DNA of 34,107 nt. Origin: Pseudorhodoplanes sp. (GTDB lineage: Bacteria; Pseudomonadota; Alphaproteobacteria; Rhizobiales; Xanthobacteraceae). Location: assembly GCA_013388965.1 (NCBI GenBank), contig JACAEG010000258.1:1-34107 (forward strand), read 5' to 3'. Position numbers and translations under genes: made by a program. Shown in pieces: positions 1 through 8,500 of this stretch (positions are counted from its first letter, which is position 1; every line of letters starts with the position of its first letter). Below the pieces are notes generated by a model. That model was not told the DNA's origin. It made no database searches and saw only the letters and a program-made list of their open reading frames with translations.

Positions 1-125
1 CCGCCCACGACGCCAGCCCGGCGCCCTCCTCCGCAAAAAATGGCGGGCCGAAAGCGAGCGATCACGAAGCGCTCTCGCCGATCATGTCGCTGAGCGAAGA
101 GGAACGGATCGCGCTGTTCAGCTAG
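1..125 (+). CDS. C-terminal end of an unidentified protein (partial)
   Basis: An open frame runs from the window edge (codons in phase with base 3) to a TAG at 123-125. The last residues are polar and low in complexity (Ala, Ser, Pro, Lys, Asp), followed by a short acidic helix-like end reading SLSEEERIALFS. Such a tail suggests a disordered linker followed by a short C-terminal helix, but I do not recognise the family from about 40 residues. It ends 9 bp before the convergent stop of the threonine dehydratase gene, a normal tail-to-tail layout. The frame is supported only by absence of stops and by the typical acidic ending, so the call is moderate. Confidence 0.5.
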   Translation, partial: AHDASPAPSSAKNGGPKASDHEALSPIMSLSEEERIALFS

Positions 126-134
126 GCTGCGCGT

Positions 135-1124
135 TCAGGCCGCAATCAGCTTGTAGAACAGGTCCGGGTCGACATTGCCGCCCGACAGGATGGCGACGGC
201 CACCTTGCCCTTCACATCGACCTTGCCCGCCAGCAGCGCGGCCAGTCCGATGGCGCCGCCGGGCTCGACCACAAGCTTGAGCTCGCGGAAGGCAAACCCG
301 ACCGCGCGCGCGACCTCCTCGTCGCTGGCGGAGACGCCCTTGCCGATCAGCCTGGAATTGATCGCGAAGGTCATCTCCCCGGGATGCTGGCTCATCAGCG
401 CGTCGCAGATCGTGCCGCTCATGCGCGCATTCGATTCGCGCTTGCCGCTCCTGAACGAGCGCGCGGTATCGTCGAAGCCTTCCGGCTCGGCGGTGAAAAT
501 GTCGGCCTGCGGGGCCGCGGCCTTGATCGCAAGCGCGGTGCCTGCCGCAAGCCCGCCGCCGGACGCGCCGATGACGACGACATCGGGCTTCAGTCCGGCC
601 TTCGCCAGATCCTCGATGATTTCGCGACCGAGCGTGCCCTGCCCCGCAATGATCAGCGGGTCGTCGTAGGGGGGCACAAGCACCGCACCGCGCTCGCCGG
701 CGATCCGGCGCGCGATCGCTTCGCGGTCTTCCTTTTCGCGATCGTAGAGAATGACCTCCGCGCCCAGCGCGGCCGTCCGCTCGCGCTTCGGCCGGGGGGC
801 GTCGCTCGGCATGACGATCACGGCGGGCATGCCGAGAAGCTTCGCGGCCGCTGCGACGCCTTGGGCGTGATTGCCGGACGAAAATGCGACGACGCCGGAC
901 GGCCAACGATCTCTCGGGATGGACGAAATCTTGTTGTAGGCACCGCGGAACTTGAAGGCGCCCATGCGCTGCATGGTTTCGGCCTTCAGGAAGACACGCG
1001 CGCCCAAGCGTTCGTCCAGCATTGGCGAAGAAATCAGCGGCGTGCGGATCGCGACGCCCGCAAGCCTTGTCGCGGCTGCGTCGACGTCCAATGCGGTTGG
1101 CAGTGTCACGGATCCGGTATCCAT
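135..1124 (-). CDS. PLP-dependent threonine/serine dehydratase (short form)
   Basis: A fold-type II PLP enzyme of 329 residues that would deaminate threonine to 2-oxobutyrate, or serine to pyruvate. The PLP lysine sits in the motif AFKFRGA near residue 55. The phosphate-binding SSGNHAQG follows, and the glycine-rich GASGGG lies near residue 190. The length matches catabolic threonine ammonia-lyase or serine racemase-like enzymes. The C-terminal ACT-type regulatory region of biosynthetic IlvA is absent, so feedback inhibition by isoleucine is not expected. ATG at 1124 is chosen over the in-frame TTG at 1130. It lies 47 bp after the CHAD gene on the same strand and may be the last gene of the plcP-SMR-CHAD run. 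Substrate (Thr, Ser or hydroxyaspartate) cannot be settled from sequence. Confidence 0.9.
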   Translation of the reverse strand: MDTGSVTLPTALDVDAAATRLAGVAIRTPLISSPMLDERLGARVFLKAETMQRMGAFKFRGAYNKISSIPRDRWPSGVVAFSSGNHAQGVAAAAKLLGMPAVIVMPSDAPRPKRERTAALGAEVILYDREKEDREAIARRIAGERGAVLVPPYDDPLIIAGQGTLGREIIEDLAKAGLKPDVVVIGASGGGLAAGTALAIKAAAPQADIFTAEPEGFDDTARSFRSGKRESNARMSGTICDALMSQHPGEMTFAINSRLIGKGVSASDEEVARAVGFAFRELKLVVEPGGAIGLAALLAGKVDVKGKVAVAILSGGNVDPDLFYKLIAA

Positions 1125-1171
1125 GCTCAACGGTAGTCCCGCGCGGCCTGCCGGAGCAAGGCCGGGACCGC

Positions 1172-2074
1172 CTATTCGGCCTGCCCTTCCCAGATGGCTT
1201 CAATACGGCGGCGGAACGCCTTGGGCGGCTCGGCAAAAAGCCTTGCCGCAACCCGCGCGGCCGATTTCGCGTGGTCGGCCTGGCGGGCGGCTATGATCGG
1301 CAGCAGGCGCGAACGCCAGCGCGCAAGCGGCCGGTGTGGCGCGGTCAGCGCGCGCAGCATTTCGAGGTCCTGATAGGCGCCGAGCCGGCTGCGCAGGCGC
1401 TGGGCCTCCTCGACCCACATGCGGCCGAATCGGGGCCAGGCCGGCTCCACCAGTTCCATCTGGTAGCGATGCTCGATCACGCGCCGCCGCAGCTCGTGCA
1501 GGTCCTCCGGCGCGACCGCCTCCCAGTCGTCCGGAATGGCCCGCCGGGCGCGCCGATAGGTGCGCGCCAAACGCTCGGCGAGATCTGCAAAGGTCACATC
1601 GTCCACCGGCCAGCGCGCGGCCTGTGCGGCGGCGGTCGCGAAATAGGCGCTCAGGTCGCGCTTCAGCGCCTTGTTCCAGCCCACCTTTTCATTGGAGGCG
1701 CGCAGTTCCTCAAGCCGGCGCTGGATGCTGGCCAGCGTTCGGCCAGAGAGTGCCGGGATGCCCGTGGGGGGATTCTCGGAGGCGTCATGGAAAGCGTCGA
1801 GGGCCGATTGGGCATCGCGCGCAACCGAGAGCCGGCGCGCGAGCGCGCGCGCCTCCTCGCGCAATGTCCCGTTCTCCCCCTCGAGCCAGGGCGAAAGCAG
1901 CCGCAACGTCGAGCGCCAGCGCTTCATGAGGCGCCGAACGTCGTGCACCGCCTTGGTGCCCTCGATCTTCGGATCGTCGACGATGCCCTGCCCCTGCTTG
2001 AGCAGATACGCGGCCATGCCGCGCAGCGTCTTGCCGATCTCGCATCCGGGTTGCAGGTTTGGAGGCGTACTCAT
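1172..2074 (-). CDS. CHAD domain-containing protein
   Basis: About 300 residues, nearly all helical and very rich in Arg, with conserved His in the pattern AVHDVRRLMKRWRS near residue 40 and a second set near ELRRRVIEHRYQME near residue 200. These are the hallmarks of the CHAD domain (conserved histidine alpha-helical domain), here as a stand-alone protein without the CYTH partner domain. CHAD proteins are known to bind inorganic polyphosphate and some sit on polyphosphate granules, so a role in phosphate storage is likely. ATG 2074 is preferred; an in-frame TTG at 2107 would add 11 residues. It lies on the same strand as the SMR transporter gene (69 bp gap) and the PlcP-like gene, which fits a phosphate-related operon. 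Confidence 0.88.
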   Translation of the reverse strand: MSTPPNLQPGCEIGKTLRGMAAYLLKQGQGIVDDPKIEGTKAVHDVRRLMKRWRSTLRLLSPWLEGENGTLREEARALARRLSVARDAQSALDAFHDASENPPTGIPALSGRTLASIQRRLEELRASNEKVGWNKALKRDLSAYFATAAAQAARWPVDDVTFADLAERLARTYRRARRAIPDDWEAVAPEDLHELRRRVIEHRYQMELVEPAWPRFGRMWVEEAQRLRSRLGAYQDLEMLRALTAPHRPLARWRSRLLPIIAARQADHAKSAARVAARLFAEPPKAFRRRIEAIWEGQAE

Positions 2075-2143
2075 GGACAGGAGGCTGGCAGCCGATGCTG
2101 GCGACAATACCGGATTTCCGGGCGGCCCGGGATGGGCCTCCGG

Positions 2144-2467
2144 TCACACTCCGGGGCTGGCCAGTTTGATGCCGATTATACCTGTCACAATCAATGCGAG
2201 GCAGCCGATCCGGACCGGATCGGCCGATTCCTGAAAGAGCAGGATGCCGATGGCGACGCTTCCGACGGCGCCGATCCCGGTCCAGACCGCATAAACCGTG
2301 CCAAAAGGCACCGTTTTGAGGGCAACCGACATCAGCGCGAAGCTCAGGGCTACGGCCAGCACCGTTCCGAAGCTCGGCCAGAAGCGCGTGAAGCCCTCGG
2401 AATATTTCAGGCCCAGCGCCCAGGCGATTTCCAGCAGGCCGGCGAGGAGCAAAGCGATCCAGGCCAT
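2144..2467 (-). CDS. sugE: SMR family small multidrug/guanidinium efflux protein (SugE/Gdx type)
   Basis: A 107-residue four-helix inner-membrane protein of the small multidrug resistance family. The essential membrane glutamate is in LLEIAWA (residue 13), followed by LKYSEGFTR, and helix 3 carries GTVYAVWTGIGAVG. These are the features of the SugE/Gdx branch, whose characterised members export guanidinium by proton antiport as a dual-topology dimer; some members also carry quaternary ammonium compounds. It begins 18 bp after the PlcP-like stop codon, so it is probably co-transcribed with it. I see no guanidine riboswitch in the short leader, unlike many gdx genes, which suggests control by the upstream promoter instead. 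A link to amines released during phospholipid turnover is only a guess. Confidence 0.92.
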   Translation of the reverse strand: MAWIALLLAGLLEIAWALGLKYSEGFTRFWPSFGTVLAVALSFALMSVALKTVPFGTVYAVWTGIGAVGSVAIGILLFQESADPVRIGCLALIVTGIIGIKLASPGV

Positions 2468-2485
2468 GCGGGCTGCCGGCCTTTC

Positions 2486-3280
2486 TCAGGCGGCCTGCGA
2501 CGTCAGCAATTCGGGAACGCCGGCGAGAGGCGGCTCGGCGGTCCACTGGATGATTTCGAGACGGCCGTCGTGATGCTCGGCGATCGCAGTGCAGCTCTCC
2601 ACCCAGTCCCCGCAATTGATATAGCGCACGCCGAAATCCTCATGGATCGCGGCATGGTGAATGTGTCCGCAAATGATCCCGTCGACATTGTTGCGGCGGG
2701 CGTCGGCGGCGAGCGCCTTCTCGTAATTGCCGATATAGGCGACGGCATTCTTCACTTTCAGCTTGGCCCATTGCGACAGCGACCAGTAGGGAAAGCCGAG
2801 GACGCGGCGGACGGCGTTGAAGGTCCGATTGGCGGTGATCGCAAAATCGTAGGCGCGGTCGCCGAGATGCGCGAGCCAGCGCGCCTGCGTCACGATCAGG
2901 TCGAAGTGATCGCCATGCGTCACGAGATAGCGCCGGCCGTCGGCGGCTTCGTGCAGGGCGTTTTCGACGACCTCAATGCCGCCGAAATGCGTGCCGTAAT
3001 AATTGCGGAGAAACTCGTCGTGATTGCCGGGGATGTAGATCATGCGCGTCCCCTTGCGCGCCTTCCGCAGCAGCTTCTGGACTACATCGTTGTGCGCCTG
3101 CGGCCAGAACCAGTTCGCTTTCAGCGCCCATCCGTCCACGATATCGCCGACGAGATAGATCGTGTCCGCCTCGTGATGGCGCAGAAAGTCGAGCAGCCGC
3201 TCGGCCTGGCACCCTCGGGCTCCCAGATGCATGTCGGAGAGGAAAAGCGCGCGATAATTCCGCGGCGCTGTGTTTGTCAT
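2486..3280 (-). CDS. plcP: PlcP-like phospholipase C (LpxH-type metallophosphoesterase)
   Basis: A 264-residue calcineurin-like phosphoesterase with all metal motifs: LSDMHLG (residue 15), GDIVDGW (about 47), GNHDEFLR (about 84), THGDHFD (about 120) and CGHIHHAA near residue 210. Family members are often labelled UDP-2,3-diacylglucosamine diphosphatase (LpxH). However, alphaproteobacteria generally use LpxI for that step, and the motif order and spacing match rhizobial PlcP, an intracellular phospholipase C. PlcP cleaves phosphatidylcholine and related phospholipids to diacylglycerol when phosphate is short. The divergent GT21 glycosyltransferase and the Pho box between them support this reading. 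ATG 3280 is chosen; TTG 3286 adds two residues. No strong Shine-Dalgarno sequence is visible. LpxH activity remains the alternative. Confidence 0.85.
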   Translation of the reverse strand: MTNTAPRNYRALFLSDMHLGARGCQAERLLDFLRHHEADTIYLVGDIVDGWALKANWFWPQAHNDVVQKLLRKARKGTRMIYIPGNHDEFLRNYYGTHFGGIEVVENALHEAADGRRYLVTHGDHFDLIVTQARWLAHLGDRAYDFAITANRTFNAVRRVLGFPYWSLSQWAKLKVKNAVAYIGNYEKALAADARRNNVDGIICGHIHHAAIHEDFGVRYINCGDWVESCTAIAEHHDGRLEIIQWTAEPPLAGVPELLTSQAA

Positions 3281-3334
3281 GAGCAAGTGCGAATCTCAGG
3301 ACCGGTTGTTCTGCAGAATCGATAGTCGTTTCTC

Positions 3335-3352
3335 ATTGCCGTTTGATGACAA
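3335..3352 (-). promoter_or_regulatory. Degenerate Pho-box-like sequence facing plcP
   Basis: On the minus strand the sequence reads TTGTCAT-CAAA-CGGCAAT. The first heptamer matches the PhoB half-site CTGTCAT at 6 of 7 positions, the second at only 4 of 7. It lies about 55 bp upstream of the plcP start. It repeats the TTGTCATCAA of the better box on the other strand, which is why it is listed, but on its own it is weak. Confidence 0.25.
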
Positions 3353-3376
3353 GGGCTTTGGCCGTTCTGTTGAGAA

Positions 3377-3394
3377 TTGTCATCAATGTGTCAC
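3377..3394 (+). promoter_or_regulatory. Putative Pho box (PhoB operator) upstream of the GT21 glycosyltransferase
   Basis: The sequence TTGTCAT-CAAT-GTGTCAC consists of two heptamers with the 4-bp spacer of a classic Pho box. Against CTGTCAT and CTGTCAC it matches 6 of 7 in each half. It ends 19 bp before the ATG at 3414. In PhoB promoters the -10 hexamer begins about 11 bp after the box, so transcription would start at about the ATG itself. The mRNA may therefore be leaderless, or translation may begin slightly downstream. Known rhizobial and marine plcP/agt genes are PhoB-controlled, which agrees with this placement. Confidence 0.65.
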
Positions 3395-3413
3395 CGCAAA
3401 TCGCGATTGGTAA

Positions 3414-4568
3414 ATGATGGCCATCGCGATCCTTTCCGCAAGCATATTGCTTGTCCTCGCCAGCGTGATTCACCTTGCCAGCATCGGCATTGCCCTCGCG
3501 CGCTGCCGTCCGCGCGCAAAAATGCCGCCGCCGAAACTCCACGCTCCGGCCGTGACCATCATCCGTCCGGTTTGCGGTCTCGAGAATTTCATCGAGGAGA
3601 CGCTGCGTTCCACATTCCTGCTCGACTACCCGCGGCTGGAACTGCTGTTCTGCGCCGCGCGTGCGGACGACCCCGTGATCCCACTGGTGCGGCGTCTGAT
3701 GGCGGATTATCCGTGGATCGATGCCCGGCTCCTGATCGGCGACGAGCGGATCAGCGGCAATCCCAAGCTCAACAACATGTTCAAGGGCTGGCGGGAGGCG
3801 CGCCACGACTGGATCGTGTTCGCCGACAGCAACGTCGCCATGCCGCGCGACTACGTCCAGCGCCTGCTCGCGGGCTTTCGCGGCAGGGCCGCGCTCGTCT
3901 GTTCGCCGCCGATCGGTTCGCGCCCGCACGGCTTCTGGGCCGAGGTCGAGTGCGCCTTCCTCAACACCTATCAGGCCCGCTGGCAATATGTCGCCGACTC
4001 GATCGGCATGGGATTCGCGCAGGGCAAGACCATGATGTGGCGGCGCGCCGATCTCGAGCATGCCGGCGGCATCCGCGTGCTGGGAAGCGAAGTGGCGGAA
4101 GATGCCGCGAGCACCAAGGCCGTCCGCGCGATGGGGCACACGGTCCGCCTGATCGACGATCCCTTCCGCCAGCCGCTCGGCGCGCGCAGCGCGGGCGAGG
4201 TCTGGCGGCGCCAGATGCGCTGGGCGCAATTGCGCCGCGCCAGCTTTCCGCTGCAATTCGCACCGGAAATCGTGAGCGGCGGAGTGTTGCCGATCGCCTG
4301 CGTCGGCGGGATCGCGGCGGCATCCGACCTGCCGGCCGTGGCCGCGATGCTCGCCTTCGCAGGCGTCTGGTACGGCGCCGAGGTCGCGCTCGCCTGGTTT
4401 GCCCACTGGCACGTGTCGAGGCGCACGGTCCTTGCGGCGATCGTCCGGGACTTGCTGATCCCGGTGCTGTGGATCGGCGCCTGGCGCGACACCAGCTTCG
4501 TCTGGCGCGGCAACGAGATGTCGGTCGCCGACGAGGACGTCACCGTGGCGGCCGGCGCCCGCGACTAG
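3414..4568 (+). CDS. GT21 lipid glycosyltransferase (ceramide glucosyltransferase family, Agt-like)
   Basis: A 384-residue membrane glycosyltransferase. An N-terminal helix (residues 3-28) is followed by a GT-A domain with the GT21 signatures: VTIIRPVCGLE (about 45), NPKLNNM (about 118), the D2 motif FADSN (about 139), and the acceptor motif RQMRW near residue 268. The C-terminal third has further membrane helices. Rhizobial members (Agt/Pgt of Agrobacterium and Mesorhizobium) transfer sugars from UDP-sugars to diacylglycerol or ceramide, and make glycolipids that replace phospholipids under phosphate limitation. Diacylglycerol would come from the divergent PlcP-like enzyme. Start codons ATG 3414 and 3417 are both possible and neither has a clear ribosome site; see the Pho box just upstream. 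A ceramide-specific role is the alternative. Confidence 0.88.
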   Translation: MMAIAILSASILLVLASVIHLASIGIALARCRPRAKMPPPKLHAPAVTIIRPVCGLENFIEETLRSTFLLDYPRLELLFCAARADDPVIPLVRRLMADYPWIDARLLIGDERISGNPKLNNMFKGWREARHDWIVFADSNVAMPRDYVQRLLAGFRGRAALVCSPPIGSRPHGFWAEVECAFLNTYQARWQYVADSIGMGFAQGKTMMWRRADLEHAGGIRVLGSEVAEDAASTKAVRAMGHTVRLIDDPFRQPLGARSAGEVWRRQMRWAQLRRASFPLQFAPEIVSGGVLPIACVGGIAAASDLPAVAAMLAFAGVWYGAEVALAWFAHWHVSRRTVLAAIVRDLLIPVLWIGAWRDTSFVWRGNEMSVADEDVTVAAGARD

Positions 4569-4715
4569 TTTTGCCGGGCGGGCGCCTGCACCGGGCGCCT
4601 GCGCCTTCGCTTCCGCGGCAACGCGTCGAAAGCTTGGCCGGACCTCTCCATCGCAATACTATGCGCGCCCTCCGCCCTCAGGGGAGAGGGTCACGACCAT
4701 CATGAAGGATTGCGC
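4569..4715. other. Intergenic region with short direct repeats
   Basis: This 147-bp gap holds two copies of GGGCGCCTGC at 4580-4589 and 4593-4602 (13-bp period), and a GC-rich imperfect inverted repeat around 4669-4690 ending in GGGGAGAGGG. No T-run follows either, so I do not call a terminator. A Shine-Dalgarno GAAGGA at 4704-4709 precedes the SDR start. Confidence 0.35.
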
Positions 4716-5495
4716 ATGGATCTCGGAATTGCCGGCCGCAAGGCCATCGTCTGCGCGTCGAGCCGCGGTCTCGGCTATGCCTGCGCGCTGCACCTTGCCC
4801 AGGCCGGCTGCGATGTCGTCATCAACGGCCGCGACGAGAAGCGCCTCGCCGAGGCCGCCGCGGCAATCGGCAAGGCGGGGAGCGGAAGGGTAACGCCCGT
4901 TCTCGCGGATGTCGCGCAGCCCGAAGGCCAGAAGGCGCTGTTCGCCGCCTGCCCTGAGCCGGACATCCTAGTCAACAACAATGCCGGCCCGCCCTTTCGC
5001 GACTTCCGCGAGCTGTCGCGCCAGCAGATGATCGACGGCCTGATCGCCAACATGATCGTCGCGATCGAGCTGATCCAGAAGGCAATCGACCCGATGATGG
5101 CGCGGAAATTCGGTCGCATCGTCAACATCACCTCGGGCGCAGTGCTGACGCCGCTGGCCGGCCTCGATCTGTCGTCGGGGGCGCGCGCCGGATTGACGGC
5201 CTTCCTCGCCGGCGTGGCGCGCTCGGTCGCGGCCTCGAATGTCACCATCAATTTCCTGCTGCCCGGTGCCTTCCAGACCGACCGCCTGGACTCCAATATC
5301 GAGACCAACGCCAGGAAGCAGAACATGTCGATCGAGCAGGCTCGCACGCAGCGCATGAACACGATCCCGGCAAGACGCTTCGGCTCGCCGGACGAATTCG
5401 GTGCCACTTGCGCGTTCCTCTGCTCCACCCATGCCGGCTACATCACCGGGCAGAACATCCTGATGGACGGCGGCGTCAATCCGTCGGCATTCTGA
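4716..5495 (+). CDS. Atypical short-chain dehydrogenase/reductase-like protein
   Basis: A Rossmann-fold SDR protein of 259 residues. The N-terminal nucleotide site reads ASSRGLG instead of the usual TGxxxGxG, followed by the ADVA and NNNAG motifs. The catalytic Ser is in NITSGAV. Where the classical YxxxK should stand, the sequence is SSGAR, so Tyr is replaced by Ser and Lys by Arg. This pattern recurs in a subgroup of bacterial proteins annotated as SDR or 3-oxoacyl-ACP reductase whose chemistry is unclear. The end GQNILMDGGVNPSAF is typical for the family. ATG 4716 has GAAGGA six bases upstream and is preferred to TTG 4710. It is convergent with the RTX nuclease gene. Oxidoreductase activity should not be assumed. 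Confidence 0.88.
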   Translation: MDLGIAGRKAIVCASSRGLGYACALHLAQAGCDVVINGRDEKRLAEAAAAIGKAGSGRVTPVLADVAQPEGQKALFAACPEPDILVNNNAGPPFRDFRELSRQQMIDGLIANMIVAIELIQKAIDPMMARKFGRIVNITSGAVLTPLAGLDLSSGARAGLTAFLAGVARSVAASNVTINFLLPGAFQTDRLDSNIETNARKQNMSIEQARTQRMNTIPARRFGSPDEFGATCAFLCSTHAGYITGQNILMDGGVNPSAF

Positions 5496-5516
5496 CCAGG
5501 GTCAACACAGCGGAAA

Positions 5517-5537
5517 GGGGACGGCGCTGCCGGCCCC
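5517..5537 (-). terminator. Hairpin between convergent SDR and RTX nuclease genes
   Basis: A 9-bp stem with one mismatch (GGGGACGGC / GCCGGCCCC, loop GCT) lies 47 bp beyond the nuclease stop. On the minus strand it is followed by TTTCC, a weak tail. It closely resembles the terminator after the 5'-nucleotidase gene at 9147-9178, so it is probably a decayed copy of the same element. Confidence 0.5.
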
Positions 5538-5584
5538 CGACGCGAGACTGAACCGACCCGGCGATGGGCGGAGCGACGTCCGCC

Positions 5585-8500
5585 TTACACCAGGAAGTCG
5601 TTGGCACCGAGCTGGGCGACCGTCAGATTCTCGATCACCAGCTTGTGGCCCGCACCGAGCAGGTCGGCAAAGTCGATCTCGACATTGCCGCCCACATCCG
5701 ACATTCGCGCGGCCACATCGGCGAAGCTGCCGAGCCCCGCGATCTGACGGAGATCGATGCGATCCAGTTCGCCGCCAGTGACGCCGGAGAAGTCGGTGAT
5801 CGCGTCCGTGCCCGAGGCGAACACGAAAAGGTCCGCGCCGCCATCGCCGGTCATGCTGTCGTTACCGACACCGCCATCGAGGCGGTCCTTGCCATTCCCG
5901 CCGAGCAACCGGTCGTCCCCGGCTTTGCCCTCCAGCACGTCGTTGCCATTATCGCCGCCCAGCGTGTCGTTGCCGTCCACGCCGCTCAGCCTGTCGTCGC
6001 CTTCGCCGCCGTAGAGCCGATCGTTGCCCTGCTGACCCTGCAGGAAATCGTTGCCTTCGCCGCCGAAGAGCTGATCGTCGTCGTTGCCGCCCTGGAGCCT
6101 GTCATCGTCCTGGCCGCCCTCGATGTAGTCGTTGCCGCGTTCGCCGCGGACGGTATCGTTGCCCGCGAACACAAAGATGTAATCGCCTCCGTCTGTCCCG
6201 ACGCGCAGGTCGTCGTCCGGCGTGCCCTCGATGGGCGATGCCGGAATCAGGAAGCTTGCCACGAGCGGGTCGTGGTCGCTGGTCTGGTCGGCGAATTCCG
6301 AATTGATCCGGACCACGTCGAAGTTGACGCCCGGCATGAGGGCCGCCGTTGCGAGCACATGGTCGAGGGTCTGCGAATTGCCATCGAACACATAGTCATA
6401 ACGCTCGTCCTCCGGCAGTAGGTCGAGGAGGTCGCTGAGCACGGCAGTGCCGCCCGAAACAAATTCGGCGACCGCCGCGATCGGATCCTCGCCGGGGACA
6501 TCGTAGTCCGTGACGGTTGCGGTGCCCTTGACGACCTGCATGGGCTCTTCCCATGGAAATTCGTTCAGATCGCCGGCGACAATCACCTTCGCATCCGGAT
6601 CGGATGCGAGCATGGCATCGACGAAGTTGTTGACGACCTGGGCCTGCGCCGCACGCTGCACCTCGCCGGCATTGAACGGCGGCTGATCGCTGCCGAGCAA
6701 AGGCGCGCTGCCGCCCTTGGAGGAGAAGTGGTTGTTGACGATCGTCACATCCTTGCCGTTGAACGTGAAGGTCGCCACGAGCGGCGGACGCGAATCGTAG
6801 AAGGGGTTGTCGGGATTTGTCTGCTGGTCGATATAGGACGACGAGAGCAGCGTGCCGTCGGGCGCGATCGTCCCGACCGAACCGGCCTGCACATCGACGC
6901 GGTCCGCCCGGTAGAGGAAGGCCGTGCGGATATTGCCGCCGGGCTGTCCGCCATTCGTATCGTCGCCGATGAAGGTGTTGTCGATGAATTCGTAGACCGG
7001 GCCGCCGGCCGCGACGATGGCGTCGATCAGCTGCTGCAGCGTCTCGTTGGCGGCAACGGCCGCCGACCCCTCGCCGCCGACCGTCCCGTCATTGTCCTGG
7101 ATTTCCTGCAGGGCAATGATGTCCGGCGCTTTCAGCCGGTCAACGATCTCCGCGGCGATCGTGTCGAAACGGCTCTGCGGATCGTTGGCGTCGAGATTCT
7201 CGGCATTGTAGCTGGCAACCGTCAGCCGGTCGGCGTCGCCCTGTAGCGCCGTCGTTTCCTTGGTAAGCGTGCTGGGCTCATCGACGGTGAAGGCCTGCGT
7301 CGCGACCACCTGGTAGTTTCCGAAGTCGTAATTGACGATGCCGACGACATCACCCAGGCGGGCGCCGACATTGACGCCGGGAGAGCTAAATCCGGCCAGC
7401 ACGCCGTTGTCGTCGTCGATCTGGACGCGCTCGGGATTGAAATCCCCGCCCGAGGTGTTGGTGTCGCCGAAATCGGGCGCGCCCGGCTCGATGAGCAGGT
7501 TGCCGCGATCGGTCTGGCCGGTCGCGGACGTGCCGTTGGACGGCTCGTCGTCGTTGTCGACGACCGTGAAAATCTCGCCGAAGCTCGTGGTCGGCCCGGT
7601 GGCGACCGCTTCCTTGACCACCACCAGCATGCCTTCGAGGCTCTCGAAGAACTTGCCGGCCGCAATATTGCTTTCGGTCGGCGGGATCAGCCCGCCGATC
7701 CCGCCGATCTGGACGGGAGCGATGGCCGGACCCTCGCCCAGATCCGCGAATTCGCTCACCGTGATCTCGGTGGTCGAGAAGCTGCCCGGGGCGGCGCCCG
7801 ACGGCACGAATTCCGAAATCGTGCCGGTCACCTGCACCAGCCGGCCGACCTGCGGCAGCGCGCCGGACGGCATGAAGACGAAGATCGCATCCGATGTCGC
7901 CGCGTTGCCGTCGCCCGCCGGATCCTGAATGTAGAATCCGCGGCTGCCGTTGGTATCCAGGGCGGTGACCACGCCCTGCAGCGTCTGAATCGTTCCGGCA
8001 AAGGCCGAGATATGGCCATTGCCCTGGATTTCCGAGATGGTGTGGGTGATGGGCGGCAGCGCCGACGCGGTCGTGAAATCGAGCTCGTTCTGCGCGATGC
8101 CCGCAAAGTCGTTGCCGCTGGCGTCCTCGAACGCTCCGGCATCGACGATCACGTCATAGGCCGTCGCCGCCGCAAGGTCGGCGGTCGGATCGATCGTCAC
8201 GACATTGCCGCTGATCGTGACCTGCGGGTCGTTGACGGCGATCATGCGGACATCGCCCGCCCCGTCCGTGATCGTGATGAAGCCGGTTCCCGCCTGCACG
8301 GTTTCGCTGAAGGTCAGCACGATGTCGGCGGAGGCGTCCGTTCCGGTCGCATCGTCGGCAGGATTCGAGGAGACCAGCGCGGGCGGCGGCGTTTCCGAGC
8401 CGCCCAGTTCGAGGCTCGCGATGTTGATGTTGTCGATGCCGACCCATTCGTCATTGCCCCCGGCATTGACGGTCATGACGCGGACCTGAACCTGGCCCTG

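Noticed and set aside
2468-2485. Guanidine riboswitch before the SugE/Gdx gene
   Set aside because: Only 18 bp separate it from the plcP stop, too short for any guanidine riboswitch class, and no conserved blocks are seen.
5930-6170. Regularly repeated DNA that could look like a tandem or CRISPR-like array
   Set aside because: The period is 27 bp and encodes nine-residue RTX repeats in frame; there are no identical repeats with unique spacers.
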